Assembly: GCF_004367585.1 (NCBI RefSeq)
Contig: NZ_CP038015.1
Coordinates: forward strand, 2,176,001 to 2,240,000
Direction of reading: 5' to 3'
DNA: 64,000 bases
Source: Paenisporosarcina antarctica
GTDB taxonomy: Bacteria; Bacillota; Bacilli; Bacillales_A; Planococcaceae
A program made the position numbers and the translations under genes. Of this stretch, positions 23,943 to 32,516 are shown piece by piece; positions within the stretch are counted from its first letter, which is position 1; every line of letters starts with the position of its first letter. The notes beneath the pieces are model-generated. The model ran no database searches. It was not told where the DNA came from and was given only the letters and a program-made list of their open reading frames with translations.

Positions 23943-24389
23943 TTAATATGATAAATCTTTAATTGATAAGCCTAACTTCTTTAATAAAACGATGGCTTGA
24001 TCTTTTTCATCAGGATTAAGAGCAGACATTATCTCATGCAACTGTTTTTCATGCTCTGGAAACAGCGTAGCCATGAAAGCTTCTCCTTCAGTAGTAATTT
24101 CAGCAAACGTTATTCTACGGTCTGAAGGACAAGAAACACGGTTTATGAAGCCTCTCTTCTCAAGCTTATCGATAACATACGTAATTGATCCACTAGCAAG
24201 TAAGATTTTATTACCTATTTTTTGCAAAGGTTGTCTGCCTTTATGGAATAACAACTCTAACACCGCAAATTCAGTTGGATTTAACCCATTCTTTTGAAAA
24301 AATTGATTCGTACTTTCATGTATTGCTTTATGTGCTCTTGAAAGTACGATAAATAACTTTAAGGATTGTGTTAATTCTTCAGATTTCAT
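23943..24389 (-). CDS. MarR-family transcriptional regulator, MhqR-like
   Basis: A 148-aa winged-helix repressor. The DNA-binding part reads LNPTEFAVLELLFHKGRQPLQKIGNKILLASGSITYVIDKLEKRGF, and the wing is SDRRITFAEITTEG. The IGxxxLxxSGSITYVIDKLE phrase is typical of the MhqR/YkoM subgroup, which senses quinones or other electrophiles through a conserved Cys. Here the only Cys is in RVSCPSDRR, next to the wing. AAGGTG precedes the ATG. No target gene is divergently adjacent, so its regulon is probably elsewhere. Confidence 0.88.
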   Translation of the reverse strand: MKSEELTQSLKLFIVLSRAHKAIHESTNQFFQKNGLNPTEFAVLELLFHKGRQPLQKIGNKILLASGSITYVIDKLEKRGFINRVSCPSDRRITFAEITTEGEAFMATLFPEHEKQLHEIMSALNPDEKDQAIVLLKKLGLSIKDLSY

Positions 24390-24578
24390 TCATATCACCT
24401 TTATTCCCATTATCTCTAATTAAAACTAGTATATAGGGAACATAAGAACTTTGTCAAAATGATAATAAATAGTGTGTCTTTCCTAAAGCGTATAAGATGT
24501 CCCATTGTCCTATTTTTCCATTGGAGTTCGTAATTTTAATAAGGTATTTTTTAATTGTATATCAGAAAACTTTTGCAG

Positions 24579-26024
24579 CTAGTTAGAAGACTTTGCATAT
24601 TGTACATCATGTATCAAATTCACTTCTAATGAATCCATTGGATAAAGTGGGAGAACAAGATTAAACGTAGTCCCTTGATTAATTTCACTTTCAACATCTA
24701 TATATCCTCCGTGATCTTCAATTGTTTGAACTGCATGCGGAAGACCTAAGCCAGTTCCTTGTTGTTTAGAAGTATAAAAAGGCAAAAAGATTTTATGCAT
24801 TTGTTCTGCAGTTATACCTTCACCTTGATCTGTCACTGATACACGAACTTGATTATTTTCAATTAAAGTTTGAGTTATCGTGACTTTTCCTCCTTTAGGC
24901 ATCACTTCAATTGCATTTTTTAAAATATTCATAAATACTTTTTTTAATTCATAAGAGTCTCCTAGAATGCAATCAGACCCCTGATCACATGAAACATACT
25001 CAAACTCTATGTTTTTAAGTATTCCTTGAGGATGCATAAAATCAACAACTTGTGAGATTAGTGATGATAATGAAATAAAACGAAAAGATTTCTCAGTTGG
25101 CTTTGATAACACTAAGAATTCATTGAGAATAGATTCCATACGATTAAGTTCACTATCTATTATGCTAAGATACTGGCTACCTTCTTTAGTTACTTGATGT
25201 GACAATAATTGAGTAAATCCTTTTAGAGAGGTCATCGGATTGCGGATTTCATGTGCAATACTAGCAGCCAATTGCCCTAGTGTTGATAATGAGCGCAAAT
25301 GTTCTATTTGCTTTCTTAATTGAATCTTTTCTGTATCATCACAAATGACAGTCATATATATATTTACGTTTTCATTAAAAATGGAGATTACATGATAAAA
25401 CTTCTCTACAGCACTCTCATCAAATTTAGATGCTATCATCTCTGCAGAGCCTTTAGATAATAATGTCTTCATATATTGAATTGCACCAGGTTTTGAATCA
25501 GGTAACAAATCAAATAGTAAATTAAAATTTCCCCCTACAAATTCACTTGAAGATTCTTCAAAAAAAGTATCAATTTTTTGGTTAACTTCAATAATTATGC
25601 CTTCAACAGACGTCAATATTAATCCGTATGGAGCATGTTTAAAAATAGATTCATACTTTAAAAAATCTAAAACGTTTCCACTAGATATAATTTGCTCTTG
25701 AGATTGTTTAAAACGAATAACATACTGGAAATTCGATCGATCATAGCATCCTTCAAAATGGAAAACATTTTCACATGAGTCTAATAAGTAAATTTGACAT
25801 TTTGCAATAGTTGAAATTATCGCATCTTGTAAAAAATTATTCCAAATCATTAATGATGACTTGTCCATTTTTTTTTCGAGTTCAGCGATCTTGTGACACG
25901 AGAAAAATTCTCTAGCCACACGATTCATTTTTAAAATTCCTTTCCCTTTTTTATAAGTTATAACTGAATCTTTATCATCGTAAAATAAAAAATCGAATAC
26001 CTCCGTTATATTATCTTTAAACAA
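24579..26024 (-). CDS. Soluble PAS-domain histidine kinase of the sporulation-kinase type
   Basis: A 481-aa kinase with no membrane helix. Residues about 1-120 are an unrecognised sensor region. A PAS domain follows (about 125-230, IFKHAPYGLILTSVEGIIIEVNQ). Then come HisKA with the H-box AASIAHEIRNPMTSLKGFTQLL (His near 258) and an ATPase domain with N-box NILKNAIEVMP and GTGLGL. The HEIRNPMTSLKGF form is that of KinA-KinE, which phosphorylate Spo0F. It has no cognate response regulator next to it, fitting an orphan phosphorelay kinase. The TTG at 26024 is preferred: AGGTG lies six bases upstream, whereas the GTG at 26033 overlaps that site. Confidence 0.85.
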   Translation of the reverse strand: MFKDNITEVFDFLFYDDKDSVITYKKGKGILKMNRVAREFFSCHKIAELEKKMDKSSLMIWNNFLQDAIISTIAKCQIYLLDSCENVFHFEGCYDRSNFQYVIRFKQSQEQIISSGNVLDFLKYESIFKHAPYGLILTSVEGIIIEVNQKIDTFFEESSSEFVGGNFNLLFDLLPDSKPGAIQYMKTLLSKGSAEMIASKFDESAVEKFYHVISIFNENVNIYMTVICDDTEKIQLRKQIEHLRSLSTLGQLAASIAHEIRNPMTSLKGFTQLLSHQVTKEGSQYLSIIDSELNRMESILNEFLVLSKPTEKSFRFISLSSLISQVVDFMHPQGILKNIEFEYVSCDQGSDCILGDSYELKKVFMNILKNAIEVMPKGGKVTITQTLIENNQVRVSVTDQGEGITAEQMHKIFLPFYTSKQQGTGLGLPHAVQTIEDHGGYIDVESEINQGTTFNLVLPLYPMDSLEVNLIHDVQYAKSSN

Positions 26025-26162
26025 GTTAATCACCTCTCTTAACTAATTTTTATTTGATGATGTTCCATGTCTATATTAAGATAAGTAAATTAATTAGAAT
26101 ATTGCAATTAATTGGATTATTTCATATTAATTAGTCAAATAGTATAGGTCGTTTGATTCATA

Positions 26163-26191
26163 TTGTTAGAAACGTCTTTCCTTGGTAAAAT
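26163..26191 (+). promoter_or_regulatory. Sigma-A-like promoter for the B12/radical-SAM gene
   Basis: TTGTTA at 26163-26168 and TAAAAT at 26186-26191 with a 17-base spacer, about 30 bases before the start codon. Confidence 0.6.
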
Positions 26192-26220
26192 AGATTGAGC
26201 CAAAAAAAGGAGAAGGTTAT

Positions 26221-27969
26221 ATGAACATCGTCTTAACAACATTGAACGCTAAATATATTCATACAAACTTGGCATTGAGATGTCTAAAAGCAAGTGTGCA
26301 GCCTGAATTTAATCCAATCATTTCTGAATATACAATAAAAGATCCTGCATTCAATATAGTTTCAGAAATTTATTTAAAGAAACCAAAGGTTGTCGGTTTC
26401 AGTTGTTACATTTGGAATATTGAAGAAACGATAAAGGTCGTACGTTTACTAAAAAAAGTGAGTCCTGAAACTATTATCGTTTTTGGAGGACCTGAAGTAT
26501 CATATGATTCAAACTATTGGTTAAGACGTATTGAAGAAATAGATTATATTGTAATGGGTGAAGGTGAAATTTCATTCAAACAGTTGCTCTTCTATGTGGA
26601 AGGAAGTATTCCTCTAAAAGAAGTACCTGGGATTTGTTATATGCAAGACAATAAATTCATGCTTCATCCACAAGGTCCAAAAATTGATCTACGCGAAATG
26701 CCATCACCATTTCGTTTTGAAGACGATATCCCTCATTTATCTAAGCGGATTACCTATATTGAAACGAGCAGAGGATGTCCATTCTCGTGTCAGTTTTGTT
26801 TATCATCGATAGAAGTAGGCGTAAGGTATTTTAATCGTGAAAAAGTAAAAGAAGACATCCGTTACTTAATGGCTCACGATGCAAAGATAATAAAATTTGT
26901 TGACCGTACATTTAATATCAGCCGCAGCTACGCAATGGAAATGTTTCAATTCTTAATTGATGAGCATCGACCTGGCGTTGTCTTTCAGTTCGAAATCACT
27001 GCAGATATTATGCGTCCAGAAGTCATCCAATTTTTGAACGATAATGCTCCTGCCGGTCTATTCCGTTTTGAAATCGGTGTCCAATCAACAAATGATTTAA
27101 CAAATGAACTTGTAAAAAGAAAGCAAAACTTTGCTAAATTAACTCGAACTGTGACCATGGTGAAAGAAGGGGGAAAAATAGCCCAACATTTAGACTTAAT
27201 TGCTGGGTTGCCTGAAGAAGATTATACATCTTTTAAACAAACTTTTAATGATGTATTTGCCATGGGACCTGAAGAATTACAGTTAGGTTTCCTTAAACTT
27301 TTACGTGGAACGGGACTACGAGTACAAGCTGAAGAGTATGGTTACGTATTTGTTGACCAAGCCCCTTACGAAATCTTTGCAAATAATGTTTTGAGCTTTG
27401 ACGATATGTTACGAATAAAACAAGCTGAAGATGTTCTTGAAAAGTACTGGAATGATCATAGACTCGATAGAACGGTCGACTATTTGGTGAGTGAAACGTT
27501 TAAAACACCTTTTGATTTCTTTCAAGATTTTGGAACGTATTGGGAAGAAAAAGGATGGTCAAGGATTGGCCACCAACTTGAAGATTTGTTTAAACGACTT
27601 GATGAGTTTTTAATTCAAGATGGTCGTGCAGATATGACCATAGTGAAAAGTTTGATGAAACTTGATTACTTAGAACACCATCAATTCCAACCACGTAAAC
27701 CTTGGTGGGATAAAGAGATGGCAAAAGAAGATCAATCAGCAATATATAGGAAAATTATTCAAAACCCGAATCTTGCTGGAATACCGTTTGCCGAACTTCA
27801 TCTTCATGAACGAGAAGTATATAAGCAAACTTTACTAGTTCCATTCTCTCTTGATTTAGATGAACTTAAACAAAAACAAGTGGTTTCAAAAGAAGGATAT
27901 TTATTAACCTTCTTCAAACCTGGACAAGCACCTCAATTTTCGTTTATAACAAAAGAGCAGGTATCCTGA
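26221..27969 (+). CDS. B12-binding-domain radical SAM protein (DUF4080-type)
   Basis: A 582-aa enzyme with an N-terminal cobalamin-binding-like Rossmann domain (about 1-140, GFSCYIWNIEE and VFGGPEVS). A radical SAM core follows with the 4Fe-4S ligands Cys186-x3-Cys190-x2-Cys193 in SRGCPFSCQFC. A C-terminal helical domain is of the DUF4080 kind (YPFRKPWW-like PRKPWWDKEM near 500). The reaction is unknown. Relatives modify methyl groups or RNA/cofactors, and many with this layout lack the DxHxxG cobalamin signature; I do not see one here. AAAGGAGAAGG lies before the ATG. It is a monocistronic unit with a terminator overlapping its last codons. Confidence 0.88.
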   Translation: MNIVLTTLNAKYIHTNLALRCLKASVQPEFNPIISEYTIKDPAFNIVSEIYLKKPKVVGFSCYIWNIEETIKVVRLLKKVSPETIIVFGGPEVSYDSNYWLRRIEEIDYIVMGEGEISFKQLLFYVEGSIPLKEVPGICYMQDNKFMLHPQGPKIDLREMPSPFRFEDDIPHLSKRITYIETSRGCPFSCQFCLSSIEVGVRYFNREKVKEDIRYLMAHDAKIIKFVDRTFNISRSYAMEMFQFLIDEHRPGVVFQFEITADIMRPEVIQFLNDNAPAGLFRFEIGVQSTNDLTNELVKRKQNFAKLTRTVTMVKEGGKIAQHLDLIAGLPEEDYTSFKQTFNDVFAMGPEELQLGFLKLLRGTGLRVQAEEYGYVFVDQAPYEIFANNVLSFDDMLRIKQAEDVLEKYWNDHRLDRTVDYLVSETFKTPFDFFQDFGTYWEEKGWSRIGHQLEDLFKRLDEFLIQDGRADMTIVKSLMKLDYLEHHQFQPRKPWWDKEMAKEDQSAIYRKIIQNPNLAGIPFAELHLHEREVYKQTLLVPFSLDLDELKQKQVVSKEGYLLTFFKPGQAPQFSFITKEQVS

Positions 27970-27991
27970 TTTCAGGACCTGCTCTTTTTTT
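27951..27991 (+). terminator. Terminator overlapping the 3' end of the radical SAM gene
   Basis: A twelve-base perfect stem (27951-27962 with 27977-27988) and T run. Its left arm is the last coding part of the gene and the stop codon is in the loop. The convergent ktrD stop is at 27990. Confidence 0.9.
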
Positions 27992-29339
27992 AACCTATAA
28001 TCACACGTTCTTTAGGATAATGATATTTCGTCTTTGTGGTTCGACCACCAATTGTGAAGAGGAATGATATCAAACCAACACGACCTACAAACATTAAAAT
28101 CATAATAAGTGATTTGCCGAAACTCGATAATTCACTAGTAATTCCCAGAGACATTCCACATGTACCAAACGCTGATGTTATTTCGAAAACAATGGCTGTA
28201 ATCGATAAAGTTGGTTCTGAAATTGATAATGCAATTGTTGCAAATAACACCATAAAAATAGCTAATATGATAACTGCAAATGATCGAAACACGTCGATTA
28301 GTTGAATTTCTCGATTGAATATTTGTATTTCATTTTTCCCTCGAGCAAAATTAATTAAGAAAAGTATCGCGATTGCAAACGTCGTCGTGCGAATTCCCCC
28401 GCCTACTGAACTTGGCGAAGCTCCTATAAACATCAATGCACTCATAAATACATTAGTACCTTGCGAAAACTCTGTTATATCAAATGTAACTAGACCACCT
28501 GATCGAGATGACACGGAGTGAAATAATGCTGTAAAAAATGCTTCATGCCATGACATTTCACGAAATGAATTAAACATTTCTAGAGCTAAAATTACAACCG
28601 TACCAACCAAGAGCAAAATTCCAAATGTTAGTGTTGTAATTTTTGTAAACAATGAAAAACGAAAATTCTTGTTTTTATTAGATAAAAAAGCTTTCATTTC
28701 GATTAAAACAGGAAACCCAATTGCACCTAAAATAATTAAAAACATGTTTATGATTTGCACAAAATAATCGTTATGGTAAGGAATCATTGATTCACCAGTG
28801 ATATCAAACCCACCATTTGTCGTTGCAGAGACAGATGCAAACAACCCTTGTAAAAAAGCTTCTGAAAATGTGTCATAAAATTGAGTAAAGTACACAGTCA
28901 AAAGAAGCGCACCAATCAATTCAATGAGTAATAATAACCTTATGATTTCTATAATTAAGTTGACGACCCCGGACAATGAATGCTGGTTATGGTCAATCAT
29001 AATTAATTGCCGTTCACGCAAACCAATTTTTTTCCCAATAAGTAACCATACGAACGTACCGAGAGACATGATGCCGATGCCTCCAAGTTGAAGGATGATC
29101 ATTAACATAGCAATTCCAAAAGTTGTGTAGGTTTCTGATATGTTTAATACAGAGAGTCCTGTAACACTAACAGCACTTACAGAAGTAAATAAGCTATCAA
29201 TAAAATTTACTTGAACTCCTTGTTGATGAACTCCAGGTAAATTTAATAGTCCCACTGATATTGCAATTGCTAGGAAATAATAAGAGACGATGGCTTGAAC
29301 AGGTGTTAATTTTCGTATTCCACGAAAAATAGGATGCAT
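27990..29339 (-). CDS. ktrD: Potassium channel-type subunit KtrD (Trk/Ktr/HKT family)
   Basis: A 449-aa membrane protein, the same length as B. subtilis KtrD when started at the ATG at 29339. It has four M1-P-M2 repeats with the selectivity glycines in SVTGLS, TTNGGFD, SRSGGLV and FGTCGMS. The mobile gate lies in the third repeat (FIGASPSSVGGGIRTTTFA), and the tail YHYPKERVIIG matches KtrD. It moves K+ (with Na+) inward, gated by the peripheral RCK subunit KtrC, which is not encoded here. KtrC binds c-di-AMP, linking this gene functionally to DarB. A TTG at 29351 is also possible but sits too close to AAAGGA. Confidence 0.94.
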   Translation of the reverse strand: MHPIFRGIRKLTPVQAIVSYYFLAIAISVGLLNLPGVHQQGVQVNFIDSLFTSVSAVSVTGLSVLNISETYTTFGIAMLMIILQLGGIGIMSLGTFVWLLIGKKIGLRERQLIMIDHNQHSLSGVVNLIIEIIRLLLLIELIGALLLTVYFTQFYDTFSEAFLQGLFASVSATTNGGFDITGESMIPYHNDYFVQIINMFLIILGAIGFPVLIEMKAFLSNKNKNFRFSLFTKITTLTFGILLLVGTVVILALEMFNSFREMSWHEAFFTALFHSVSSRSGGLVTFDITEFSQGTNVFMSALMFIGASPSSVGGGIRTTTFAIAILFLINFARGKNEIQIFNREIQLIDVFRSFAVIILAIFMVLFATIALSISEPTLSITAIVFEITSAFGTCGMSLGITSELSSFGKSLIMILMFVGRVGLISFLFTIGGRTTKTKYHYPKERVIIG

Positions 29340-29432
29340 AAAAAAATTCAAGTCCTTTCAAAGACGCTGTCGGTCATATGCTTATTCTAAGAAACTTTAA
29401 CAAAAAAAGAAAGAGGAAATCTATTTTTTTAC

Positions 29433-29467
29433 AAAAAAAAAGTACTTCTCTTTTCGAGAAGCACTTT
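29433..29467 (-). terminator. Terminator after sigI-rsgI
   Basis: A twelve-base stem with one A-C mismatch (29439-29450 with 29456-29467), TTTT-type loop and eight T on the minus strand. Confidence 0.88.
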
Positions 29468-29479
29468 AAATTAATCTGT

Positions 29480-30556
29480 TTATCGCATTATTTTCTTAGT
29501 ATTTCTATTTCTATTCTCATTTTTTTTATCTTTATTTGTGTTTATTTTTGATGATTTCATCTTATTTCCATCATTTTTTATTTTTTTATTCGTGTGAATT
29601 TCTTCTTTTTTCAATTTAGTTTGTTGATTAGATTGAACGTTTACTTTATTTTCATTGGGTTTCTTTAGTTCATTCGATTGTTCTTTGTCGCTAGGCTTTT
29701 TTATGTCCTCTTTACTTTTGTTACCTTCCTTTTCGGACTTCACAGTTCCCTTTTGATTATGAGTTTGATTAACCTCACTAATTGGTGCTGTTCTTTCATT
29801 TACGTTATTTCTGGTGTGAGCTGGTTTAATTTTAACATTTTCACTTTCCTTACTTTGTGAATTGCGTTGTTTATTTTCCTTTGAATTTTTTTTCTCTTTT
29901 TCCACTTCGAGTTTATCATGATATTGTCGAACAGAAATACCTTCTATTTTTGCAATTTCACGATCAGAAGTAGAAGCATTGATCACTTTCACATTTTCTT
30001 TTGTCATAACTTGACTGGTCGAAGTGGAGACTGCAGTTGCAATTACTTTCCCTAAAGTTTCTTGATCTACTTCATTTTGATAAATGGCAGTAATGTTAAT
30101 CTTCTCATTTTCCTCAATGGATTGTGATTGATTAATAATTCGAAGCATTACCCATGACAATGGTTTGCCTTTCCAAAAAGAAATATTACGTTTAAGAGCT
30201 ACTCCATCTTCATTAAGGCCATTAAATAAATAAACTTTTCCATTTTTATCTATCCCAAGTTCTATACTTGGATTAATATCAATTTGAACAAAAGCGGAAA
30301 CTGTTGATTGAGAAGGCAGTAGTATAAAGAATAATAGAATGGTTGTGGCAGCAATAGCAAACATTGGAGTTGTCCACTTTGTTTTTAATGAGATTCTTGG
30401 ATGCTTCACTTGATTATAAGGTCGAAAAGATGCTTCTTCACCTACTTGGACAGAACTACAAATAGGAACTCCTTTTATAAAAAGTCCATCTGAAGTTAAA
30501 AAAATACTATAAGTAGCTTTTGTCTCAAACACAATTCCTTTTTGAGTATCCATCAT
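29480..30556 (-). CDS. rsgI: Anti-sigma-I factor RsgI
   Basis: A 358-aa single-pass membrane protein. The N-terminal RsgI domain (KGIVFETKATYSIFLTSDGLFIKG, residues 6-29) binds SigI in the cytoplasm. One helix follows (about 62-84). The extracytoplasmic part starts SAFVQIDINPSIELGIDKNGKVY, with the conserved INPS motif where related RsgI proteins cleave themselves between Asn and Pro. From about residue 205 the sequence is a long Lys/Asn/Glu/Ser-rich disordered tail, richer than in B. subtilis, that probably threads the cell wall. It overlaps sigI by four bases (ATGA). SigI is thought to be released by stepwise proteolysis after wall or heat stress. Confidence 0.92.
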   Translation of the reverse strand: MMDTQKGIVFETKATYSIFLTSDGLFIKGVPICSSVQVGEEASFRPYNQVKHPRISLKTKWTTPMFAIAATTILLFFILLPSQSTVSAFVQIDINPSIELGIDKNGKVYLFNGLNEDGVALKRNISFWKGKPLSWVMLRIINQSQSIEENEKINITAIYQNEVDQETLGKVIATAVSTSTSQVMTKENVKVINASTSDREIAKIEGISVRQYHDKLEVEKEKKNSKENKQRNSQSKESENVKIKPAHTRNNVNERTAPISEVNQTHNQKGTVKSEKEGNKSKEDIKKPSDKEQSNELKKPNENKVNVQSNQQTKLKKEEIHTNKKIKNDGNKMKSSKINTNKDKKNENRNRNTKKIMR

Positions 30557-31311
30557 GGCATCCGCCCTTTTAAGTAATCTTTAATGTAATGCAAATCGCT
30601 TTTTAGTAAAATGACAAGTGCCACAATATACTTGCGATGCCGTTCTAATGTTTTACGAGATACATGGACTAAACTTTCAAGATCTTTCATTGGTAATCTT
30701 TTTTTAGTTTGTAATATTTCATAAAACTCATCTGTTTCAACTATTATTTGAGCTATCTGAATAGCTGTTTGACGTGAATCTTCGTGTGAAGGAGAAACTT
30801 TAACTAATTCTTGGAAACTTAATCCAAAAGGTTTTAATAAAGATTCATACACTTTAATTTGGTGTTTTCTTTCTTCTTCCTGCTGCTTCGCTGTAAATTG
30901 TTCAAATGAATGAGAAGATTCTAAGATTGCAAATGAATCCTGATACTCTTCGTGTTCAGCTGTCATTTGACCTAAACTAAATTCTTTTCTTTTAGATTCT
31001 TTACGAATATAATCTATCAGTTTACGCCGAATCAGCAGGTGCGCGAACGTTAAAAAAGAGGCATTCTTATTTAATTCAAAATGCTCGATGGCTTCATAAA
31101 AGGCATACATCGCAACACTATATTCATCATCTTGTTCGCTAATATAGCGTTTACATACAAATGAGGCTGTTTTTTTCATAAAAGGAGTATAGGCTAAAAG
31201 AATTTCATGAAGAACTTCATTGTCCCCATTTTTCGCTTGTATTACTAGTTCTTCTATATCGATTTTTGATTGTTTCTTTGAAAATAGTCCTTGAATTGAA
31301 GCTAGTATCAC
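30553..31311 (-). CDS. sigI: RNA polymerase sigma factor SigI
   Basis: A 252-aa alternative sigma factor, against 251 in B. subtilis. I start it at the GTG at 31311 after GGGGTGAG; an ATG at 31395 would add a 28-residue tail not seen in relatives. Region 2 is visible as VCKRYISEQDDEYSVAMYAFYEAIEHFELNKNASFLTFA with IRRKLIDYIRKESKR. The C-terminal SigI-specific domain holds a helix-turn-helix (MKDLESLVHVSRKTLERHRKY). SigI controls wall-related genes in heat or envelope stress. A candidate SigI-type promoter lies upstream. The gene pair sigI-rsgI next to a TerC gene repeats the B. subtilis ykoY-sigI-rsgI order. Confidence 0.94.
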   Translation of the reverse strand: MILASIQGLFSKKQSKIDIEELVIQAKNGDNEVLHEILLAYTPFMKKTASFVCKRYISEQDDEYSVAMYAFYEAIEHFELNKNASFLTFAHLLIRRKLIDYIRKESKRKEFSLGQMTAEHEEYQDSFAILESSHSFEQFTAKQQEEERKHQIKVYESLLKPFGLSFQELVKVSPSHEDSRQTAIQIAQIIVETDEFYEILQTKKRLPMKDLESLVHVSRKTLERHRKYIVALVILLKSDLHYIKDYLKGRMP

Positions 31312-31449
31312 AAGCTCACCCCATTTTGCACAATAGTTAAGTCCTATCGATTGTACCGGGTTCTTGTAAAAATGAAAAGTCATTTTGCGTTTCATTTTGT
31401 TAACAATTTATTTACGACATCGGAAAGATTTTTCATGTTCTTCAGACTA

Positions 31450-31479
31450 TTCGAAGAGTTACCATATATTTATGGGGGT
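31450..31479 (-). promoter_or_regulatory. Candidate SigI-type promoter upstream of sigI
   Basis: On the minus strand ACCCCC (31479-31474) is followed after 20 bases by CGAA (31453-31450). These are the -35 and -10 elements described for SigI promoters, about 140 bases before the sigI start. I am unsure of the consensus spacing, so this remains a candidate for autoregulation. Confidence 0.5.
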
Positions 31480-31483
31480 AAAT

Positions 31484-31525
31484 AAAAAAACAGTTATAAA
31501 TCAATTGATTTATAACTGTTTTAAA
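31484..31525. terminator. Terminator after the TerC gene, bidirectional
   Basis: An eighteen-base perfect stem (31487-31504 with 31505-31522; the innermost bases form the loop) flanked by A and T runs. It insulates the sigI promoter from the riboswitch-controlled gene. Confidence 0.88.
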
Positions 31526-31584
31526 AATTTCTATATTTTTTTATTTTCATAAAATATTTATTAATTTTTCCTTCTAAGTCAAAG

Positions 31585-32286
31585 TTATTCTCTTGATTTC
31601 TTTCTAAATTTCGTCATCGCTAATGTATTACGATTTTTCATTCGTCCAGCGTATAGCACACCTACAGTTACTAAAATTATCATCGTCCACGCAATAATCG
31701 GATTAGCATCAAAGTATTCTTTTAAATAAAAGCGTTCATGAGTAATCATTCTAGCTGCTGTAAAGGCTAATACACCAGATCCAATATAAATAATGATTGG
31801 GTATTTATCAATGACTTTAATAAATAGAGTACTTCCCCATACCATAATAGGCACACTAATAATTAACCCTATTACCACCAATATGAAATTACCATGTGCA
31901 GCCCCGGCAACAGCCAGTACATTGTCTAAACCCATGATTGTGTCTGCAACAATAATCGTACCTATTGCTGACCATAAGTTTGTTGATGCTTTATGACCTT
32001 CTATTTCACTATCTTCAATTAACAATTTATAAGCAATCCATATTAAAATAATTCCACCAGTAACTTGTAATCCTGGAATTTTTAATAGCCAAACAATAGC
32101 CAGTGTTGCTAAAATTCTTATTACAACTGCCCCGACAGTCCCCCATATGATGGCTTTCTTGCGATGATGCTCTGGTAAGTTCTTAGCAGACATCCCAATA
32201 ACAATTGCATTGTCTCCTGCTAAGACTAAATCAATCATAATAATTGATAATAATGCTACTAAAAATTCCATTGATAATAATTCCAT
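31585..32286 (-). CDS. ykoY: TerC-family integral membrane protein YkoY
   Basis: A 233-aa, seven-helix protein of the TerC/Alx family. The conserved acidic intramembrane motifs are present: LVLAGDNAIVIG (near residue 22) and DTIMGLDNVLAVAG (near 118). In B. subtilis, TerC proteins YkoY and YceF are linked to manganese efflux or metalation of secreted proteins. The yybP-ykoY riboswitch directly upstream supports a manganese role here too. AAAGGGAGAG lies before the ATG. The order terC-sigI-rsgI is as in B. subtilis. Confidence 0.93.
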   Translation of the reverse strand: MELLSMEFLVALLSIIMIDLVLAGDNAIVIGMSAKNLPEHHRKKAIIWGTVGAVVIRILATLAIVWLLKIPGLQVTGGIILIWIAYKLLIEDSEIEGHKASTNLWSAIGTIIVADTIMGLDNVLAVAGAAHGNFILVVIGLIISVPIMVWGSTLFIKVIDKYPIIIYIGSGVLAFTAARMITHERFYLKEYFDANPIIAWTMIILVTVGVLYAGRMKNRNTLAMTKFRKKSRE

Positions 32287-32314
32287 AATTCTCTCCCTTT
32301 ACCATTTTTCTGAA

Positions 32315-32448
32315 AACAAAAAGACCTCTGCCTATAAAGGCAAAGGTCTTGCTAAGCTCATTATTTAAATGGCTATCATAGCCGATGGTAAATACCATGT
32401 ATTGACGACTATGAAGTAGGTTTCCCTATAGCTACTCCCCCTTGACAA
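32315..32448 (-). ncRNA. yybP-ykoY manganese riboswitch with terminator
   Basis: The minus-strand leader of the TerC gene begins AAGGGGGAGTAGC, the conserved 5' signature of the yybP-ykoY aptamer. It contains the paired CATGGTATTTACCATCGGC section and reaches the junction GCAAGACC. The sequence then folds into a twelve-base hairpin AAGACCTTTGCC/GGCAGAGGTCTT (32339-32350 with 32321-32332) with a T-rich tail. The hairpin shares the AAGACC bases with the aptamer, as in B. subtilis ykoY, where Mn2+ binding prevents termination. The exact 5' boundary is approximate. Confidence 0.88.
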
Positions 32449-32481
32449 AAGTCAAAGTCTATTAAGTTTTCATGTTTTTTA

Positions 32482-32509
32482 ATTATAGCATACTCTACAA
32501 AGTTGTAAA
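32482..32509 (-). promoter_or_regulatory. Sigma-A promoter driving the riboswitch leader
   Basis: TTTACA (32509-32504) and TATAAT (32487-32482) with a 16-base spacer on the minus strand, about 35 bases upstream of the aptamer. Confidence 0.7.
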
Positions 32510-32516
32510 CAACATA

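Noticed and set aside
31312-31395. Longer N-terminus for SigI
   Set aside because: The 28 extra residues are not seen in relatives, and the GTG at 31311 has the better ribosome binding site and gives the family length.
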